Positions 37,441 through 48,624 of a stretch of 64,000 nt of DNA are shown here, in pieces. How positions within the stretch are numbered: the first letter of the stretch is position 1; each line of letters begins with the position of its first letter. The notes under the pieces are model-generated. The model was given only the letters and a program-made list of their open reading frames with translations, had not been told where the DNA came from and searched no databases. Made by a program: the position numbers and the translations under genes. Origin of the DNA: Dermatemys mawii (Eukaryota > Chordata > Testudines > Dermatemydidae); NCBI GenBank assembly GCA_007922305.1, contig ML677386.1, positions 14,029,585 to 14,093,584 of the forward strand. The letters are read 5' to 3'.

Positions 37441-38228
37441 TTAAACAGTAGGTTCATGTTTTATTTATAAACTGAAAACTAAATAAGATATATATCTATG
37501 GTCTCATAAATAACTGTATTACTCCAGATATAAGCCAGTGTAATACCATTCTGAGGTTCAGATATCTGAAATAAAGACAAATAAATACAAGTTTATGATA
37601 TTGATGGAAAATTATGCCAGCACAAAGCTTCAGTAATACAGCTGTAAATCAGGCCTGCATATTAGAAACTATATTCGTAGTTGTATCCTGAAGTATTTGA
37701 AGTAGGAGTGTCTGTTAGCTCAAGATTAAAAAAATTAGTCACAGTTAATCACTGTTTTAATTGCACTGTTCAAAAATAGAATATTAATTTAAATTTAGTA
37801 TAAATATTTTTGGATGTTTTTGTACATTTTCAAATATATTGATTTCAGTTACAACACAGAATACAAAATGCACAGTGCTCACTTTATATTATTTAATATT
37901 ACAAATATTTCCACTGTAAATAAGAAACAAAATAAATAGTATTTTTTCAATTAATCTCATACAGGCACTGTAGTGCAATCTCTTTATTGTGAAAATGCAA
38001 CTTAAAAATATAGCATTTTTTTACATAACTGCACTCAAAAACAAAACCATGTAAAACCTTAGAACATATAAGTTTACTCAGTCTTTCTTGTTAAGCCAAT
38101 CACAAAGACAAACAAGTTTGTTTATGTTTACGGGAGCTAATGCTACCTGCTTCTTATTGACAATGTCACCTGAAAGTGAGAACAGAAATTCACATGGCAG
38201 TGTTGTAACCGGCATTGCAAGGTATTTA

Positions 38229-38658
38229 CCATATATACTTGTTCATTAGCCCATTCATTTATAAGCTGACCTTACCAAGATGAATAGATAAAAATAGCAA
38301 AAACTATGACACTTTTATAAACCAACCCTATATTTCCAGGGTTGGCAAACTTTGGCTCCTGGCTCATCAGGGTAAGCTGCTGCCGGCTGGGACATTTTGT
38401 TTACTTGGAGTGTCTGCAGGCACAGAGCCCCTCAGCTCCCAGTAGTTACAGTTTGCTGTTCCCAGCCAATGGGAGCTGCGGGAAGTGGCGGCACTCTAGA
38501 TAAACAAAATGACAATGTATTAGATATTCAATTAAATAATACCATAGAGTTTAAAATCATCAAAATTTGGTGAAGACCCATTTATAAGCGACCCCCACCC
38601 CCTTTGATGCTGTACTTTTTTTACCAAAAATATTCAGTTTATAAATTAGTATATACAG
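38229..38658. mobile_element. TA-flanked MITE nested in the hAT left arm
   Basis: It starts CCATATATACTTGTTC and ends, inverted, CTGTATATACTAATTTAT. TA occurs at both borders (38227-38228 and 38659-38660). It interrupts the arm sequence GGTATTTAC...CATAGCAAATATAC of the fold-back hAT, so it inserted later. Internal repeats near 38391-38411 (CATTTTGTTTACTTGGAGTG) and 38492-38513 (CACTCTAGATAAACAAAATG) are inverse copies of each other. Confidence 0.6.
38337..38515. mobile_element. hAT-like fragment within the nested MITE
   Basis: CAGGGTTGGCAAACTTTGGC and CCAATGGGAGCTGCGGGAAG mark a common turtle hAT-type repeat. Only its left part is legible. It may be an insertion into the MITE or an integral part of a composite element. 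The right limit is approximate. Confidence 0.5.
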
Positions 38659-38789
38659 TACATAGCAAATATACAAAACATTAGTATGCCCCTTCATGCT
38701 TCAACCAGCATTCCAGAGGACATGTTTCCATGCTGACGCTTGTTAAAATGTTTGTTAATTAAATTTGTGACTGAACTCCGTGTGGGAGA

Positions 38790-39292
38790 ATGTTAAGTCT
38801 CCTACTCATGGTTTTACCTGAATTCTGCCATGTATTTCATGTAATGGCGGCATTGGATGATTACCCAGCATATGTTGTTCAATTTAAGAATGCTTTCACT
38901 GCAGATTTGACAAAATGCAAAGGAAGTACCAATATGAGATTTCTAAGGATAGCTACAGCACTCAAGCAAAGGTTTAACAATCTGACATGCCTTCCAAAAT
39001 CTGAGAGGGATGAGGTGTGGAACATGCTTTCAGAAGAGCAACATTCCGATGCAGAAACTACAGAACCTGAACCACCAAAAGAGAAAATTAACCTTCTGTT
39101 GGTGACATATGACTCAGATAATGAAAATGAATATGCCTCTGTTTGCACTGCCTTGGGTCTTCATCTGCAGAACCCATTATCAGCGTGGAAGCATGTCCTC
39201 TGGAATGGTAGTTGAAGCATGGAAGGACATACAAAGGTTTAGCATATCTGGTACATAAATACTTTGCAACACTGGCAACAACAGTGCCACTC
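38790..39292 (+). pseudogene. hAT transposase remnant, central to C-terminal part
   Basis: The main open stretch (38790-39215) reads LPEFCHVFHVMAALDDYPAY, FKNAFTADLTKCKGSTNMRF, CLPKSERDEVWNML, SEEQHSDAETTEPEPPKEKI and NLLLVTYDSDNENEYAS. Then comes a frame with SAWKHVLWNGS. After a stop at 39215 the C-terminal part continues as HGRTYKGLAYLVHKYFATLA and TTVPL, then similarity ends abruptly at about 39292. This is the RNaseH-like middle and the start of the dimerisation region of a hAT transposase. The N-terminal zinc finger and the final LFS..DIV..KR block are absent. Confidence 0.7.
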
Positions 39293-39735
39293 TTTGGAGA
39301 TCTTTGCTTTGTGGTAGTGAAGGGGCTTGCATGTTCCAATGATCCTCAGAACTACATTGTCAGGAGCTTTATGCTCTTGGCAGGGTCCTCCAAGGTGAGC
39401 AGGTCGGAGGGGAGGTCCCACACAAAACACAGTCCAACCCTCCAAGTTCTCAACGGTGGATCAGGTGGAAGAGGGTCTTTGGATCTCAACAGCTGTGAAA
39501 GCCAATGAAATCTGCAGCATGTTGGAGATTCCCAGTTGTCTCGGACTTTCCCTGCCACTGGGCTCCAGATCTTCAGCTTGTCATGATCATGTGGTTACTG
39601 TAGGTGTATCAGCTTCCCCACATTGAAAGACATCATGAACAGGCTTCTACAGTGGGAAATAGCATATTTCCAACCTTCCATCAAGGGATTGCCGATGATG
39701 ACGACGACGACAACAGTGCCATATGAATACTTGTT
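39293..39735. other. unidentified segment replacing part of the hAT right arm
   Basis: Homology to the fold-back hAT stops near 39292 and resumes near 39736. The 443 bp between are less AT-rich and end with a GATGATGACGACGACGACAA run. No protein or family was recognised. It may be another retroelement fragment (5'-UTR-like) or a filler sequence. Confidence 0.5.
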
Positions 39736-39870
39736 TTCTACATCCAAATATTCCAAAAATACCTAAATAAATGGTATAGTTTAACTGTGCAATTAATCAC
39801 AACTATTTCAAGAATATCACAGTTGATCACAACTAATTTTTTAAAAATGTTTGACAGCCCTAATTTGAAG

Positions 39871-40893
39871 ACTGTATGAAGACTGAAGTATTTAAAAGGC
39901 TCAATTGGAATTTCATGAATCAAAAATGTCTATCTTTTTATACTTTTTGCCAAAACCTTTCTATTAATTTGTCAAGAGAAATCCAGATATGGGAATCCCT
40001 GTGGATGCATGCCGCTATTGCAATGTGGTCTTATCATGAATATAGTGTAGAATATTTATACATTATGCAAATATACATGGATCACAATTCAGTGTAAACA
40101 GATTATTGAAAACTATAGCAGTGTAGTCACTTATTGTTAAAGAATTATATCTGTTTAAAAAAAACTTGCTACATTTGAAAGTGACTGGAAAGAACATTCA
40201 TAGCTAATTGTAAATAAATCGTAGTTAACACTTTAAATAGAAAAAAAAAAGGCAAAAAGATGTAGAGCATTGACAAGTAGATGAAAGGGTTCTTGTTGCC
40301 TTCCATCTGAGATTACTCAAATGCATTCCTGTATTCAGTTACCTAAAAAGATGTGATATTCCCTTAAGTGAGAGAGGGAGATCAGAAGGGATAGCAGTTT
40401 TGTGCATCTGCTTGCTCACAGTCCTTTGGAATTGTTCAGCAGAAATAGCTTGAGCTGCTAAAAGGTTTTGGATTCAGATGTTGACTACAGACCATAATCA
40501 CTGGGTCAAGATTATGGTACAGCAACAGAAAGCTATGGTGGAACAAAAAGTTTAAGATGGATGTTTGAATGCAGTTAGAATAGACCTCATCTTAATACCA
40601 GAAGGCCTGCTCAGAGTATTTTCAAAATATGAACCAAATAGTAAGTCAGTCTTGTAACTATGCTTATCCCAGTACATTTGCACATACAGTACCTGGTAAG
40701 CCCTAATTTTCCGTTAATTTTGAATAGATTTTCTGTAGGTAATTTCTGGGGTAGATGCACATTCAGGATTCAGCAAAGGTGTTTTAGCTTTGTTTTGTTT
40801 CTATTTGGGTTTGTTTGTTTGTATCAAGTAGCTCCAGCCATGCCAGGACTTTAGCAATGTGTGACTGGAGCATGACATGCCGTCAAAGTCAGA
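39871..40893. other. unassigned intron sequence
   Basis: AT-rich, with an A-run near 40240. Nothing recognised. Confidence 0.55.
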
Positions 40894-40898
40894 AGGAC

Positions 40899-41371
40899 TG
40901 TCACAGAGTCCACACAGGTCTCTCTGTCTTTCCCGTGTTCTGGCTGATCAAAATAAAGGTCTTCACACCTTCTTCTGGTGTTTCACCCAAGTGTCATTTA
41001 TTTACAGTGCATATTTAGTGGCTTCAGTGCAAGAAAAGTGCTCCCCTTCGTCCCCCAACCGTTACCCTCTCTGTCCTGGTTCAGGGTCTCCCAGCCCCTG
41101 AGATGCCTTGCCTGCAGCAAGGAGACAGCGTAGCAGACTCCTGTTCTCTTCCTGGCCTGGCCTCTGACTGAGTTTTTTCCGGGCTTTTCTAGCCCTCTTG
41201 GTTCCCAGCCCCAGCTGCATTCACTTAGCCTAGCCTGGTGCTGTGAGCAAGCCTTCATTAGGGCTCCCAGCTGGGCTCTGGCTGCTCTAAGCCTCTGCCC
41301 CTCCTGCCAGAAAGCAGGGCTTAGCCAGCAGGGGCAGGGCATTCAAGGGGTTTTACCCCTGCCCTGCCACA
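40899..41371 (-). mobile_element. solo LTR, minus strand
   Basis: The tips are TGTCACAGAG at the left and CTGCCACA at the right, that is TGTGGCAG...TGTGACA on the minus strand. The flanks AGGAC (40894-40898) and GGGAC (41372-41376) form a 5-bp target duplication with one mismatch. On the minus strand an AATAAA signal lies near 40993, followed by the R/U5-like end, which sets the orientation. No internal coding region is next to it. It may derive from an endogenous retrovirus, but the family cannot be told from the LTR alone. Confidence 0.65.
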
Positions 41372-41376
41372 GGGAC

Positions 41377-44198
41377 TATTTGTGAATACCTTCCTTGAAT
41401 GCTTAAGTCTTTGCATTTTCTATACTTGATTTGATGTTGTGTATTTTTAACCTATATTTGCAGGAACATAAATAACATTTCTTTACTAAACAGCTTCATT
41501 TTCTAGGTAATCTGTATATGCTTCTCCTAATCTCTCTTTATTTTCAGTGCTTTGAATTCCCTTATTGGAATATCAGTGTGGCTACTCGTGTGTAAGGTTA
41601 CGCACATATTTAAGTCTCTGCAGGAACTTAGAGTACAAAGCTGTAGGATAAAGATATATGCCATTTTGTGATGTGTACATATTAGTAATTCCAGTAGACT
41701 GAGTATCTGTGCAATATAATTTTGTCCACCTGATTATGAAACATAGAACAGTAAAACAAAGAGAAGAGACACAATAACAGGAAAGGCAAGAGCTGAAAGG
41801 TCAGACTGTTAAACTTTTTTCCTATCTCTGTATACTGTAGTTGAAAAAAATGAATAGAAAGGGGCTATGATACTTTGAATACAAGTATTTGTGGGGAAAT
41901 GATATAAGGCCAAAGTAATGTATTAGAATTATGACCAAGAATTATGAAGTATTACAGGAAATATAGGGCTTTACACTAAAGTAGGACAAATGTAGATTAA
42001 ATATAAGGAACATATCATAATGATAAGAGTTTATACAATGTAATAACTTGCCATAAGAAATCATGATGCACCATATATAGAAATATTAAAAAGGAGATTA
42101 GAGAAAGCCAAGGTACAGTATGTATTAGGTGTAGGCACCTCATTTCATTTGTCCCATGAGAAGTCTCTTTTTAGCCCTTGATCCTTTGATACCCAATCAG
42201 TTTATGAAAAAAGCCAAAACAGCCCCCAAACCCTTGCCAATATTACCATTCAATATATTTCTGTTTTAAAGTAAATTTGTACTTGCAATGCTATGTGAGC
42301 TGTTAAGTGCATGCAGACCCCTGTGAAATATTTGAGAGTATGAAAGCAGCTAAATAAAAAATAAGCTCTGTTCCTGATACATGAAATAAAATTTAGGGAT
42401 TATCATTTACTGGGGTGATGCATTCTTTAGGAGGAGTGAGCTGCAACTTTGAGACTGATCGGTAGGTTGGCATCAAGGATTAGTTAAACTGTTGGAGGGA
42501 AGGGAGGATGATAACTCAACAACACGTGTGATATTTTCATTATGGGGAAGATCACTAGCAAAAAACACCCATAGTACATGAGAGCCATGTAATAATACTT
42601 TGTAGTAAAGATATTTAAGATCTATTGCTGAAAAGCACTACATGAGAGCTAGGTATTAGAAAACATGTGAAGGTGTCTGTTTTAATCTTGCTGTCAAGGG
42701 TGTGTTGCTTACCTTCATTTTACTGCAGAATCATTTTGTGTTATTCTTTAACAGTTTAAAACACTTCACCTTTAGAAAATTAAAAGGATGGATAGACTAT
42801 GGGCCAAAGTTTCAAGTGACTTATGGCCTCCAGCACTCACTTTAAGTATCATTAGGATGGAGGCTGAGGTTGAGGTAGCATGGACCAGCCTTGAGGAACA
42901 GACTCTGACCCCCCACTCCAAGCAACTCTGTCCCTTCCTCCGGTGCCCAGTGGTAGTCTAACACAGCAGAGAATCTGTGTAGCTCTGACTGTCATGTATG
43001 TATATATTTATAACTTTTAACAAAAAATACAGATTATGCCCTTGTTTCATTGAAGGACTTCTCAAAGTTCTGTTCTATGTATATTAGTCCTTTTTCTAAA
43101 TAAAATATTAACAAGCACAAATCTCGGCAAAAAGCTATCCCCCTCCCCGCTTCTTCTGTGTGGATGTTCAGGAAAACTACTTTTTTTAAAGTGCTCCAGC
43201 ATGGAGATATTTTCAGTCATGCCTTGTTCAGCCTGAAGCATATTTATACTGTGTAATATTCTTTATGCTTGAGCACTTTCAAACAGTAAATTGTGGAACA
43301 TTTTCCCCATTTTTATATAGTAAACAATTGACCTGTAAGCTTGTGTAAACTATCTAATGGGAAAGAAGGGAAAAAACTCTGCCGCCAGCTTGAACAATCT
43401 TGTCAGAACCACGTAATCTTGGAAATAGTGGGGAATGTTGTTTAGTTATGACTTTCAGATACTGTACAGGCATTTAAAAACCACTGACCCGAGCTTGTCA
43501 AACATTAACCAGTCTAAGTTTTGTGCAGTGGATTTTAAGCAGATTGGAGGAGCCCAAGTTAAATATTTCAGTAATAAATTATTTTTATTTTTAGCAGTTC
43601 TATATAGGGATACTTTGTGAACCTAAAGTGAGAGATTGTTAATTTTGCTTCACAGAGAGCTTTGCAACCATTTTGTTCAGTCTTCATCCACATGATTTCA
43701 CAATGAGTGTCACTTTGAGTTACAGGATTGAAGTTAAAAAATATATAGTTTAATGAAGCTTAGTTTAAGCTACCAAGTTTCACCTGGTTTCACATCCAAA
43801 GCCGTGCAAAGCTCTCATGCCAACCCATAAGTCAGCCCTGGTTCAATCAACACTGGGTCCAGATTCACTAGAAAGCATTGTGAAGCTATGCAAACCTTTA
43901 GAAGAATCTGGGCTGAGTTTCAAGCTAATAATGAAACCCATAATCAGGCAGGCTTCATGTGCTCTTGAATTTCCTTGAGAACATTTTACACAGTTCTGTT
44001 TGAGTTTGCCGTGGTTTGTTTTTTAAACATCAAAATAGGGCCTGGACTTCCAGATAACTATTGCTAGAAATAATGCTTGTTATTACATGTAATCCCATTG
44101 ATGTTAAGTCATGGTAGTAAGCATACACCAACAGCAAGAGTTTCAGGGTCAGCCCTGTGATCATTATGCTAAAAAGCATATAATGAAGTGGGTCAATA
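41377..44198. other. unassigned intron sequence
   Basis: About 2.8 kb, AT-rich, without recognised repeats or exons. Confidence 0.55.
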
Positions 44199-44360
44199 CT
44201 GGAGTGGGAGTCATGAGCATAGATTCATGTCCTGGCTCTAACTGGCTGTGACACCATGGGCAAATCACTTTGCATCTCTCTTGCTACAGTTTCCTCCTCT
44301 GTAAAATAGGCACAGCAGTACACGTCTGTAAAGTTTTTTGAGCTATGTGGATGAAAGAGT
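44199..44360 (+). repeat. MIR SINE
   Basis: TGGAGTGGGAGTCATGAGCA, then GTCCTGGCTCTAACTGGCTG, TGACACCATGGGCAAATCAC, TTTCCTCCTCTGTAAAATAG and a tail AAAGTTTTTTGAGCTATGTG, GATGAAAGAG. This is the full MIR core and its L2-like 3' end in the right order. Confidence 0.8.
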
Positions 44361-44637
44361 CATCACTGGTTGAAGTTCACTTTCTGCTCTGATTATTTCT
44401 GGCCACTGTCGCAACTTGTAATGGTTTCAGGATGCAGCAGCATCCTTTTTTAAATGTAGAAGTTAGTATTTCAAAATGTGATATACTTATAATGTGGGGA
44501 CAATATTGAGAATGCATTATTTGATGAGTATGGCTGGCAGCTGTGAAGTGCCAAACTGAATGAAAAGTAAGAATATTTTTGGATTTTTTGCCATATGTTA
44601 CAACCCTGTATAGAAATTCAGTCTTGATGAAGAAAAG

Positions 44638-44987
44638 ACTGTGAGGGGACATAAGTTTTCAAGTATATAAAAGGTTGTTACAAGGAGGAGAGAGAAAAAT
44701 TGTTCTTCTTAACCTCTGAGGATAGAAGCAGCAGCAGTGGGCTTAAATTGCAGCCAGGGAGGTTTAGGCTGGACATTAGGAATAACTTCCTAACTGTCAG
44801 GGTGGTTAAGCACTGGAATAAATTGCCTAGGGAGGTTGCGGAATCTCCATCATTGGAGATTTTTAAGAGCAGGTTAGACAAACTACCCATCAAGGATGGT
44901 CTGATAATACTTAGTCCTCCCATGAGTGCAAGGAACTGGACTAGATGACTTCTTGAGGTCCCTTCCAGTCCTATGATTGTAGGATGA
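44638..44987 (+). mobile_element. CR1 LINE 3' end with ORF2 C-terminus
   Basis: The frame 44700-44948 reads SSGLKLQPGRFRLDIRNNFL, then TVRVVKHWNKLPREVAESPS and LEIFKSRLDKLPI. This is the conserved C-terminus of CR1 ORF2 (RFRLDIR..F..RVV.HWN.LPREV..SPSL..F). The sequence ends with TGACTTCTTGAGGTCCCTTC, CAGTCCTATGATTG, the usual CR1 3' end. The 5' part is truncated, as is typical for CR1. Confidence 0.85.
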
Positions 44988-46021
44988 CACACAGCCTTAC
45001 CACTTAAGTGATCACCACTTAAGATCCACTTACACCCTCAAAATTGGTCTTGCAGATTACTCTGCAAGTTAGCAAACTTTTGCTCTGAGGGACCAAAGAG
45101 GGGAATCAGATTCCAGGTTGAAGGGCTACCTGTTAAAATAAGTGGTGCATGCTTTTTTTTGTTAGCCCAATGCACAGGAGTGAATTTCATTTGTGCTTGC
45201 ACATAGCAGGCATTGCTGCTATTCTTCAGACTGGTAAAATCTCAAAGTAGAAATGTGTTGTGGCTTGGTGTGCCTTGCGTATCAAGACTCCAGGATAAAT
45301 AAGATAAATTGGAATAGAATGTAAATCAAAAGAATTTAAATCCGAAAATAGACTCTTCACAAATGTATAGAAAATACGGCTCCATGTTTTGAATTCTCTT
45401 TGTTAGCACCATTGTTGACAAAATGATAACGGTCTCTGAGTGCGGGAATGAGACTCTCATAAACAATGGACTAATTGTGGGTTTTGTGCATGCATGCATG
45501 TTCATTACTGGTTTGGATCCTGGGTTTTTTAGATATGCCTCTTTCTTAAGGCTATATTCCAACAGATCAGCTATGGGACTTTTACTTACAGTCACCAAAT
45601 GTAAATATTAGGGAGACCTGGTTGGAAGGTATTTTTCAGTACTTCTCCCTGGAATATTCTTCCCCTTTTGGCCCATAAGAGCCCAAGTGTGTTGATTTTC
45701 AGGGGGCATTCCAAGGTCTTTCTCTTTCAGGCCTACTTTAAACTTTTTTCATGACGTGGTTCCATTTATTTTTGTTAACTGGGAGGAGGGAGTTTTTTCC
45801 CCCCTGAAGCGCCTTTTGAGCTTAATCTTTTAAAATATGCCTGTGTTCTACAATTCTTGGTTGATTTAGAATTTATATGCATGTGAATAGAACCTGATGT
45901 TCATTCTTATAAATTAAAAGATAAATACTTTACAGGACATTTTCATTGAAAAACATATATCACTAAAGAAATTTGCAAAGTATTGTTCTTGTAGCTAATC
46001 CATTTCCTGTCTTTTGTGCAG
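44988..46021. other. 3' end of intron 6, no features
   Basis: Follows the CR1 end. Apart from the acceptor of exon g nothing is recognised. Confidence 0.55.
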
Positions 46022-46073
46022 CTAAAATTGACCAAGAAAATGAAGAGAAGTCGCTGACAGAAGCACATAAAAG
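46022..46073 (+). CDS. FMN2: FMN2 exon g (FH2, 52 nt)
   Basis: The acceptor is TTTTGTGCAG and the donor is GTGAGA. The exon supplies CT to finish an alanine codon, then 16 codons (KIDQENEEKSLTEAHK), then AG of a serine codon. It is very short and lies between introns of 22 and 12 kb. The charged helix matches the C-terminal end of the formin-2 FH2 domain. Confidence 0.92.
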
Positions 46074-47878
46074 GTGAGATGAACTAAGGTAATAAAACTT
46101 TTTCCTTTGAAAGATGTGTCTTCATTAGAAGATACTGTATTGCAAGCCAACACTAACAATTTTCTGGATAACAAAAGAAATGCATTCGGAAAATATGAGT
46201 GATATTTATTTGATGTCAGCTTTGTTTTGAACTTTAGAACAGAAAATCAAAACAACCCAAGGATGCACAGAAGACTACTATAACTGGAAATATACCCATC
46301 TTTATGTTTTGTTTTTTTAAAAAGGCATTGGCATATGAGTGAAATTGTTTGACTGCACAAAATCTCAGGTGATTTAGTATAGACCTATAATATACACACA
46401 CCATTGCCATTATTCATTAAATGCTGGTTTCTGCTCTTATGAAATGTCTGCTGTACTAAATAATAGTTGTTGTTATTTTAATCAAGGATGTATAATTAAG
46501 TGTGATTTGATCTGTAAGAACTCTCATTCTTTTTCAAATTTTTTTTGTGATGAAACCACAAATTTCACCACATATACAAGCATTGTAAAAATTTCTAAAT
46601 CGGGAAAATTCCCCAACCTTGCAGTATTGCACAACTTGTGGTGTGTGTGCACACAAATTTGTGAGGATGGGGGCATGTATATACACACGTATTTTTCCAG
46701 TGTTTGTTAAAATGATGGGGTAAAAGGTGAGGGGAGGAAAGATTACTTTGTCAGTCACAGTAAACGACCAAAATGAAAAATAAGTAAACAAACACCATTT
46801 ATATTCTACGATCTTCTGATGAGACTGATAAATGCATTTCTTCACCTAGTTTTATTTGTGGTGTATAATTTATTAATTTTTATCCAGTATTAGTGAATGC
46901 AATTAGAATTTTTTATTAGATACAAGTGTGTAGGTTAACATGCTTTTTATAGGCTTTGCTAATTAAGTGCAAGTACTTGTCTCTTTTTGTGTTAAACCGT
47001 ACTCTTTCCATAGAATTGTATTTAATTATTGTGCCAAAGTTACATCCAGTGACTAGAAAGCTCCATAATATAGTCATCTTTGATTTGCTCTTGTCTCTTT
47101 AAATTCAACTGGCAGAAGATAGGATTGCTAAGTAGTACAGCATAAATACTTTTGTGATTGGGGTTCATGATGTGAAAATGGAACAAAAAAGGTGTTACTT
47201 TAGCTCATCTCAAGTCCTGGAAAATTATAAGTAAGCAATTATTAAAATCATTTAGAGGTTTATAACTGCTAAACTGCAAGCTCAGTATCCTTAAAAGCTG
47301 TGACCATAGTAAAACCCATAGTAAAACCCAATCTCTGAGCAAGCAAGGGACATTGTTGAGCACTCCTACTGTATTGTTCTATTAGGGGGCTGTTCGGCTT
47401 CAAAGTTCACTTCCAAAGCTGGTAAATCCCAAAGGATCCTGTCCAGAGACCCTGTGTCTAAGCTCTGCCTTTAGTTTTTGATTGGTTCCCCTTTCCTGCT
47501 TTCTCCCCATTTCCTTGCCAGCCTGGCTTCATTGGAACTATTCTAATGATGTGTGCCTGTGGCCATGGCTATGGCTACACCTATTGTCTATAGGGACAGG
47601 GGGAAGGAGAACAGAATGTTCATCCCTGTAGTCCTTCCTCTGGCCTTGTGCATTCCTGCCCACTTCCTCTCCCACTCTCTGCAGAATCTAGATCCTACGT
47701 AGGTTGGTGGGAAAGGAATTATGCCTTATAAGCACATCAAACATACGTCTAGCAAGGATGATCTGGGCTTTTAGCAGCCTTTATGTTGTATACAAAAAAT
47801 GATGTTAAGACCCCAAGATTTAATATTAAGAGACATACTTATTCTGTGTACTCACTAGCTATGGAAAAATACATTTAC
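46074..47878. other. 5' part of intron 7, unassigned
   Basis: No repeat family recognised. The less AT-rich 47390-47700 stretch could be an old insertion, without defined ends. Confidence 0.5.
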
Positions 47879-48054
47879 ATGGTAGTATTTCTTTAACTTC
47901 TAGCCAGAAACATAGACTGTCCTTTTCACTATCGCATAGAATGTTAAAAATGTTTATCTCCATAAAACTACAGAAACTCGAGGTAAAAAAGTGCTTACAA
48001 AAAGATCTGATTTGAATAATGTTTTGGAGTCAGTGCACCAATGTATACTTTAGA
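47879..48054 (+). repeat. 176-bp direct repeat, unit A
   Basis: Shares TAGTATTTCTTTAACTTCTA, ATACAGAAACTC-like (CTACAGAAACTC), AATGTTTTGG and a final TACTTTAGA with unit B at 48449-48624. Both units span 176 bp with small balancing indels. The flanks are not shared. Confidence 0.85.
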
Positions 48055-48448
48055 AAAACACATGCATCCCTTCTATTCCTGCCCACTACTGAAATTCTCA
48101 TTCAGCCACTAGAATAAAACTTTTGCTAAGATTTTGAAGGTTGCTTCTTGGTCAATCTCCATTAAGTAGGATATATTCACTGCTAGATTTTTCTTTAAAT
48201 ATCTTCTAAATAGAATGCTTGGATGTTGAACTTTTTTTTAAAGGAGGAGAGCTTAGGAACGCTAAATAAGAGATTAGTTACGTTCTGTTGATCATAGGTA
48301 GAACAGCAATGCATTGGATGAATAGAGAAGTAAGTAGTACAAGAAAAAGTGATGGATTAGATGAAGCAAAATTAATGTGATTAATGTACTTGGATTTTTC
48401 TTTTTGAAGTGGTTAACTTCAGCCTTCATACAACTTAAAATCTACCTC

Positions 48449-48624
48449 ATGATAGTATTTCTTTAACTTCTAGCAAGAAACAGACTCTCCTTTCAGCTAT
48501 AGCATAAAATGTTAAAAATTGACATCACCATAAAAATACAGAAACTCTAGGTAAAAAGCACTTGCAAAAAAAAAATCTAACTTGAAAAATGTTTTGGGCT
48601 CAGTGCAACAATGTGTACTTTAGA
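48449..48624 (+). repeat. 176-bp direct repeat, unit B
   Basis: Second unit, starting 570 bp after the start of unit A and in the same orientation. Divergence (roughly one position in six by eye) shows the duplication is old. No known repeat family is recognised in either unit. Confidence 0.85.

Larger units (their letters stand above)
37703..39862 (+). mobile_element. fold-back hAT transposon, copy 2, with nested insertions
   Basis: A perfect 8-bp target duplication, ATTTGAAG, lies at 37695-37702 and 39863-39870. The ends read TAGGAGTGTC and GACAGCCCTA. The left arm (37703-38228 and 38661-about 38730) contains the inverted transposase C-terminal end. The central part encodes transposase on the + strand (38790-39215), and the right arm begins near 39180. 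Relative to the flanking sequence the spacer is in the opposite orientation to copy 1. The left arm is split by a 430-bp element, and the right arm loses homology between about 39293 and 39735. Confidence 0.8.

Noticed and set aside
40998..41342. 114-codon minus-strand frame in GC-rich DNA
   Set aside because: It is inside the minus-strand solo LTR and shows no protein family motif.
48449..48624. The 176-bp duplication as two LTRs of a short element
   Set aside because: The units lack TG...CA ends and target duplications, and the 394 bp between them holds no primer-binding site or coding sequence.
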